DNA of 9,167 bases from Chitinophagaceae bacterium (lineage in GTDB: Bacteria > Bacteroidota > Bacteroidia > Chitinophagales > Chitinophagaceae), in contig JADYYU010000372.1 in the NCBI GenBank assembly GCA_020853515.1, forward strand, positions 1 to 9,167, read 5' to 3'. Below are positions 7,446-9,167 of the stretch, one piece after another. The notes below the pieces were generated by a model. That model was not told where the DNA came from, did no database searches, and saw nothing but the letters and a program-made list of their open reading frames with translations. The position numbers were made by a program, and so were the translations under genes. Within the stretch, counting starts at the first letter, position 1, and each line of letters opens with the position of its first letter.

Positions 7446-7468
7446 TTTAAACAAACAAATTGTTTAAA
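7446..7468. repeat. Perfect 9-bp inverted repeat with 5-nt spacer
   Basis: TTTAAACAA and TTGTTTAAA are separated by ACAAA. The repeat lies in the 198-nt stretch between the riboswitch terminator and metB. No T-run follows on the minus strand, so it is not a terminator. It could be an operator for a dimeric regulator, an RNA hairpin or an AT-rich coincidence. Confidence 0.4.
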
Positions 7469-7512
7469 AATAACGATGGCATCATATCATTACGGGTATC
7501 AGTTCAGAGCAT

Positions 7513-7544
7513 AAAAAAACTCTTCCCTGACAGTGAGAAGAGTT
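7513..7544 (-). terminator. Intrinsic terminator of the SAM riboswitch expression platform
   Basis: On the minus strand AACUCUUCUC (7544-7535) pairs over 10 bp (one G-U) with GGGAAGAGUU (7527-7518), around the 7-nt loop ACUGUCA. The last two U of the stem plus five more (7517-7513) form the U-run. It lies about 48 nt downstream of the aptamer P1 helix and about 200 nt upstream of the metB start. It should end transcription when SAM is bound. Confidence 0.9.
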
Positions 7545-7602
7545 GTAAATATGTTTAAAGTGCACTTTTAAATGTATTCATTTTCTATTCTTACTATCTG
7601 TC
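7529..7602 (-). promoter_or_regulatory. Predicted antiterminator pairing of the SAM riboswitch
   Basis: The transcript segment GACAGAUAGUAAGA (7602-7589) contains the 3' strand of P1. It can pair over 11 bp, with one small internal loop and one bulge, with UCUUCUCACUGUC (7541-7529), the 5' half and loop of the terminator. This pairing is mutually exclusive with both P1 and the terminator stem, as expected for a SAM-off switch. It was folded by hand, without energies. Confidence 0.6.
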
Positions 7603-7703
7603 TCATTATTACTAATGAGCTGGAGTTGGCACCTTATCACGGGGTTAGCGTAACAGGTTGTCAAGGTTTCATCGGGCCATTCCCTCTACCTTTCTTGATA
7701 ATA
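7592..7703 (-). promoter_or_regulatory. SAM-I (S-box) riboswitch aptamer
   Basis: The minus-strand RNA carries the S-box core in order: AUCAAGAAAGGUAGAGGGA, then AUGGCCCGAUGAAACC, then UUGACAACC, later AAGGUGCCAACUCCAGC, and finally GACAGAUAG. P1 pairs UAUUAUC (7703-7697) with GAUAGUA (7598-7592). P3 is capped by UUACG/CGUGA (7653-7649 with 7641-7637). P4 is a perfect 7-bp stem CUCAUUA/UAAUGAG with a GUAA loop (7619-7602). The aptamer binds S-adenosylmethionine and controls the downstream terminator. It lies directly upstream of metB and hom, which fits its known role in repressing methionine synthesis when SAM is abundant. Confidence 0.96.
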
Positions 7704-7722
7704 TTTTTTTGAAGAACTGCGG

Positions 7723-7755
7723 CAAAGATAAATGTACAGATCGCAGATTTGCAAA
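7723..7755 (-). promoter_or_regulatory. Bacteroidota-type promoter for the SAM riboswitch-metB-hom unit
   Basis: On the minus strand the -33 box TTTG (7755-7752) is followed after 21 nt by the -7 box TATCTTTG (7730-7723), an exact match to TAnnTTTG. Transcription should start near 7716, about a dozen bases before the riboswitch P1 helix. Spacing and position fit the housekeeping sigma factor of this phylum. Confidence 0.8.
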
Positions 7756-7772
7756 TTTATTTTTTTTAATAT

Positions 7773-7800
7773 AAAAAGGGACTACTTTTCAGCAGTCCCT
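7773..7800 (-). terminator. Intrinsic terminator after the PKD/T9SS protein gene
   Basis: AGGGACUGCU (7800-7791) pairs with AGUAGUCCCU (7786-7777) in a 10-bp stem with one G-U pair and a GAAA tetraloop, followed by UUUU (7776-7773). It begins 24 bp after the stop codon of the upstream gene and ends just before the metB-unit promoter, separating the two transcripts. Confidence 0.9.
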
Positions 7801-7824
7801 CTATTTCACTTTATTATCGGATCA

Positions 7825-8427
7825 TTACTGTTTTGTAAATTTTGAATATTGTGCCTTTCCTTTACTGTCCGTCATTTTTATGAGATACATATTTACGGGC
7901 AGGGAAGAAATACTGATGCCCTGACGTCCTGTTACATCACCTGACATAACGCGGCTTCCGCTCATCGAATAGATTTCATATTGCATTTTAGCGGCTTTTT
8001 CATCGTTGATAAACAAGAGGTCTGTTGCCGGATTCGGATACACTTTATTGATAGCTGCTTTAGTGATGTCATTTACACCGGCAGGCGCTGCACCAAAAGT
8101 TACCGACAACATATCGGCTGTAACTTTATTTATATTTTCCATGCTGGAGAAACTGTCGACACAACCGCCACCCATCAGTACCAAAATAATGTTATAAGTA
8201 CCTGCTGTTGCATAAGTATGCGAGGGATTCGCACCGGTGTCTACATTGCCGTCACCCCAATACCATGTATAGGTTGACACTCCATTGGGAATACTGGTAT
8301 TTACGCCGATGTAGGTGTGAGGAGCATTGAGGGTATCTTCATAAATGTAGAAATTTGCCAGACATTGCCCTTGCATTTTGATTGCCGAAAATGCAAACAG
8401 CATCATAAATAGAATTTTTGTTCTCAT
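7825..8427 (-). CDS. Secreted single-PKD protein with T9SS type A C-terminal sorting domain
   Basis: The 200-aa protein has a signal peptide at 1-20 (MRTKILFMMLFAFSAIKMQG, likely cut before Gln21). One PKD domain follows at ~22-100, with the hallmarks YWGDG (56-60) and PSHTYATAGTYNI (68-80). After a short linker, residues ~125-200 form a type IX secretion sorting domain: VYPNPATDLLFI, YEIYSMSGSRV, a Gly-containing strand GISISSLPVNMYLIKM and a Lys-rich end. It should be carried across the outer membrane and be surface-anchored or released. PKD domains often mediate protein or polysaccharide contact; the specific function is unknown. No catalytic domain is present, so this is a small structural or binding protein. 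It has its own terminator and seems to be monocistronic. Confidence 0.9.
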   Translation of the reverse strand: MRTKILFMMLFAFSAIKMQGQCLANFYIYEDTLNAPHTYIGVNTSIPNGVSTYTWYWGDGNVDTGANPSHTYATAGTYNIILVLMGGGCVDSFSSMENINKVTADMLSVTFGAAPAGVNDITKAAINKVYPNPATDLLFINDEKAAKMQYEIYSMSGSRVMSGDVTGRQGISISSLPVNMYLIKMTDSKGKAQYSKFTKQ

Positions 8428-8521
8428 AATAAATCGTGTTTTTATTTTTAAAATTGTTTCAGTTGCAAGGACGGCGACAATTCTTTAAACGTTTGCCATT
8501 TGTTAATATTGGGTTCATTTT

Positions 8522-8552
8522 CAAGGTGAACGATGTATATTTTGCGGTCAAA
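8522..8552 (-). promoter_or_regulatory. Weak candidate promoter for the PKD/T9SS gene
   Basis: TTTG (8552-8549) is followed after 19 nt by TCACCTTG (8529-8522), which matches only four of the six fixed positions of TAnnTTTG. Spacing and location, about 95 bp upstream of the start, are reasonable. The rest of the 186-bp gap between the channel gene and this gene shows no terminator or small gene that I can support. Confidence 0.25.
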
Positions 8553-8613
8553 CAGACAATAATAACAGCCTTTCTGCGTTGTTCAAATCAAAAAGTGCCC
8601 GGTTTTCCCATAG

Positions 8614-9167
8614 TTAATCTTCACTCAGCACGATTACGTAATCGGAAGCCGAAAAACGAACGTTGCTGTTTTTGCCGGGGTTGATCTTTACTCCAAAATT
8701 CTGGTCAATATCGTCGCTGAAGGCCGTATACCGGTAGCCGATGGCCGTTTCGTTTAAGGCTGCTGCATTGGCTACGATGGTATTGTAATCTACTTCTTTG
8801 CCAAGTTGCACATACCTCGACGCCGGTTTCAAATAAATTTCCGAACCTTCAGACCTGAACAGTTCATCATACACTTTTTTCAGTGTTCTGTTTTCACTCA
8901 ACTGACTGAGCAGTAAACTGACCAGATTGTCGCCCACAATGAAGTCATCTGCTTTTGCAACTACACCCAGTTCTCTGTTTTTGAGATCCAGCATTTCGGT
9001 CACAATGTTAAAATCCTGGTCGTACTGCTCACAAATATTACGCAGATGCAAGAGGCAGATCAGTGTTTTGGCGTCGCTTTCCTGAATCTCCAGGTATTTA
9101 TAACTAAGCACGATTATATTGCTGAAGTTGCCCACATTCAGTGATACCAGTGTTTTTTTATCACTGA
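8614..9167 (-). CDS. CASTOR/POLLUX-type ion channel, C-terminal part (5' end outside window)
   Basis: The frame runs through the right edge without a start. A GTG at 9135 is an internal valine, because the residues before it (TLVSLNVGNFSNIIVLSYK) continue the family sequence. About 183 residues are visible. They match the C-terminal cytoplasmic regulatory region of CASTOR/POLLUX-related channels: DAKTLICLLHLRNI, VTEMLDLKNREL, ADDFIVGDNLVSLLLSQLSEN, then GSEIYLKPASRYV, AIGYR and the final YVIVLSED. In plants these are nuclear-envelope channels of symbiotic calcium signalling. The bacterial relatives are poorly characterised membrane cation channels with RCK-like domains. The transmembrane pore would lie outside the window. 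The next gene starts 186 bp downstream. Confidence 0.85.
   Translation of the reverse strand, partial: SDKKTLVSLNVGNFSNIIVLSYKYLEIQESDAKTLICLLHLRNICEQYDQDFNIVTEMLDLKNRELGVVAKADDFIVGDNLVSLLLSQLSENRTLKKVYDELFRSEGSEIYLKPASRYVQLGKEVDYNTIVANAAALNETAIGYRYTAFSDDIDQNFGVKINPGKNSNVRFSASDYVIVLSED

Noticed and set aside
7430..7490. A 12-codon Met-initiated leader peptide upstream of metB
   Set aside because: It has no run of regulatory codons and no ribosome-binding signal, and overlaps the AT-rich inverted repeat. It is likely chance.
7287..7514. 75-aa plus-strand ORF across the metB leader
   Set aside because: It overlaps the metB start and riboswitch terminator on the opposite strand and shows no domain or signal peptide.

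Overview
This window looks like chromosomal DNA from a Bacteroidota bacterium, most likely a Chitinophagaceae-type relative. The evidence is a T9SS-type C-terminal sorting domain, Bacteroidota-style Ig-like and PKD surface modules, and signal peptides cleaved just before Gln. A near-perfect TTTG / TAnnTTTG promoter and A-rich leaders in place of strong Shine-Dalgarno sites point the same way. The assignment to order or family is inference. All genes are on the minus strand except plsC and the priA fragment (3497-4760).

Layout. (1) 1-3234, minus: a small secreted protein of unknown function (118 aa) followed after 3 bp by a very large secreted multidomain protein. Its reading frame stays open for 958 codons and runs off the left edge. 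It has a signal peptide, an N-terminal beta-rich domain, an IPT/TIG domain, several Ig-like domains and a glycine-rich domain of ALK/LTK type. (2) 3497-4760, plus: a PlsC-like acyltransferase and, one base later, the start of priA. The priA frame stops after 150 codons, so only the DNA-binding N-terminus of the primosomal helicase remains. It abuts the convergent homoserine dehydrogenase gene with 6 bp between stop codons. (3) 4767-7755, minus: a methionine-biosynthesis unit comprising a Bacteroidota promoter, a SAM-I (S-box) riboswitch, an intrinsic terminator with a competing antiterminator, a long leader, a cystathionine gamma-synthase-type PLP enzyme, and homoserine dehydrogenase. (4) 7773-8427, minus: a 200-aa secreted protein with one PKD domain and a T9SS sorting tail, ending in a strong terminator. 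(5) 8614-9167, minus: the C-terminal part of a CASTOR/POLLUX-type ion channel, cut by the right edge.

How the parts work together. Homoserine dehydrogenase makes homoserine, and the PLP enzyme joins activated homoserine to cysteine on the way to methionine. Placing both behind one SAM riboswitch would shut the branch when SAM is plentiful. The secreted proteins in (1) and (4) are probably cell-surface or matrix proteins. The main oddities are the truncated priA, the second terminator-like hairpin in the 198-nt stretch between the riboswitch terminator and metB, the H-x4-E variant of the acyltransferase motif, and the tight pairing of an unknown small secreted protein with a giant adhesin-like protein. 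I did not find a convincing wholly new system. No tRNA, rRNA, CRISPR array, insertion sequence or att site was seen.
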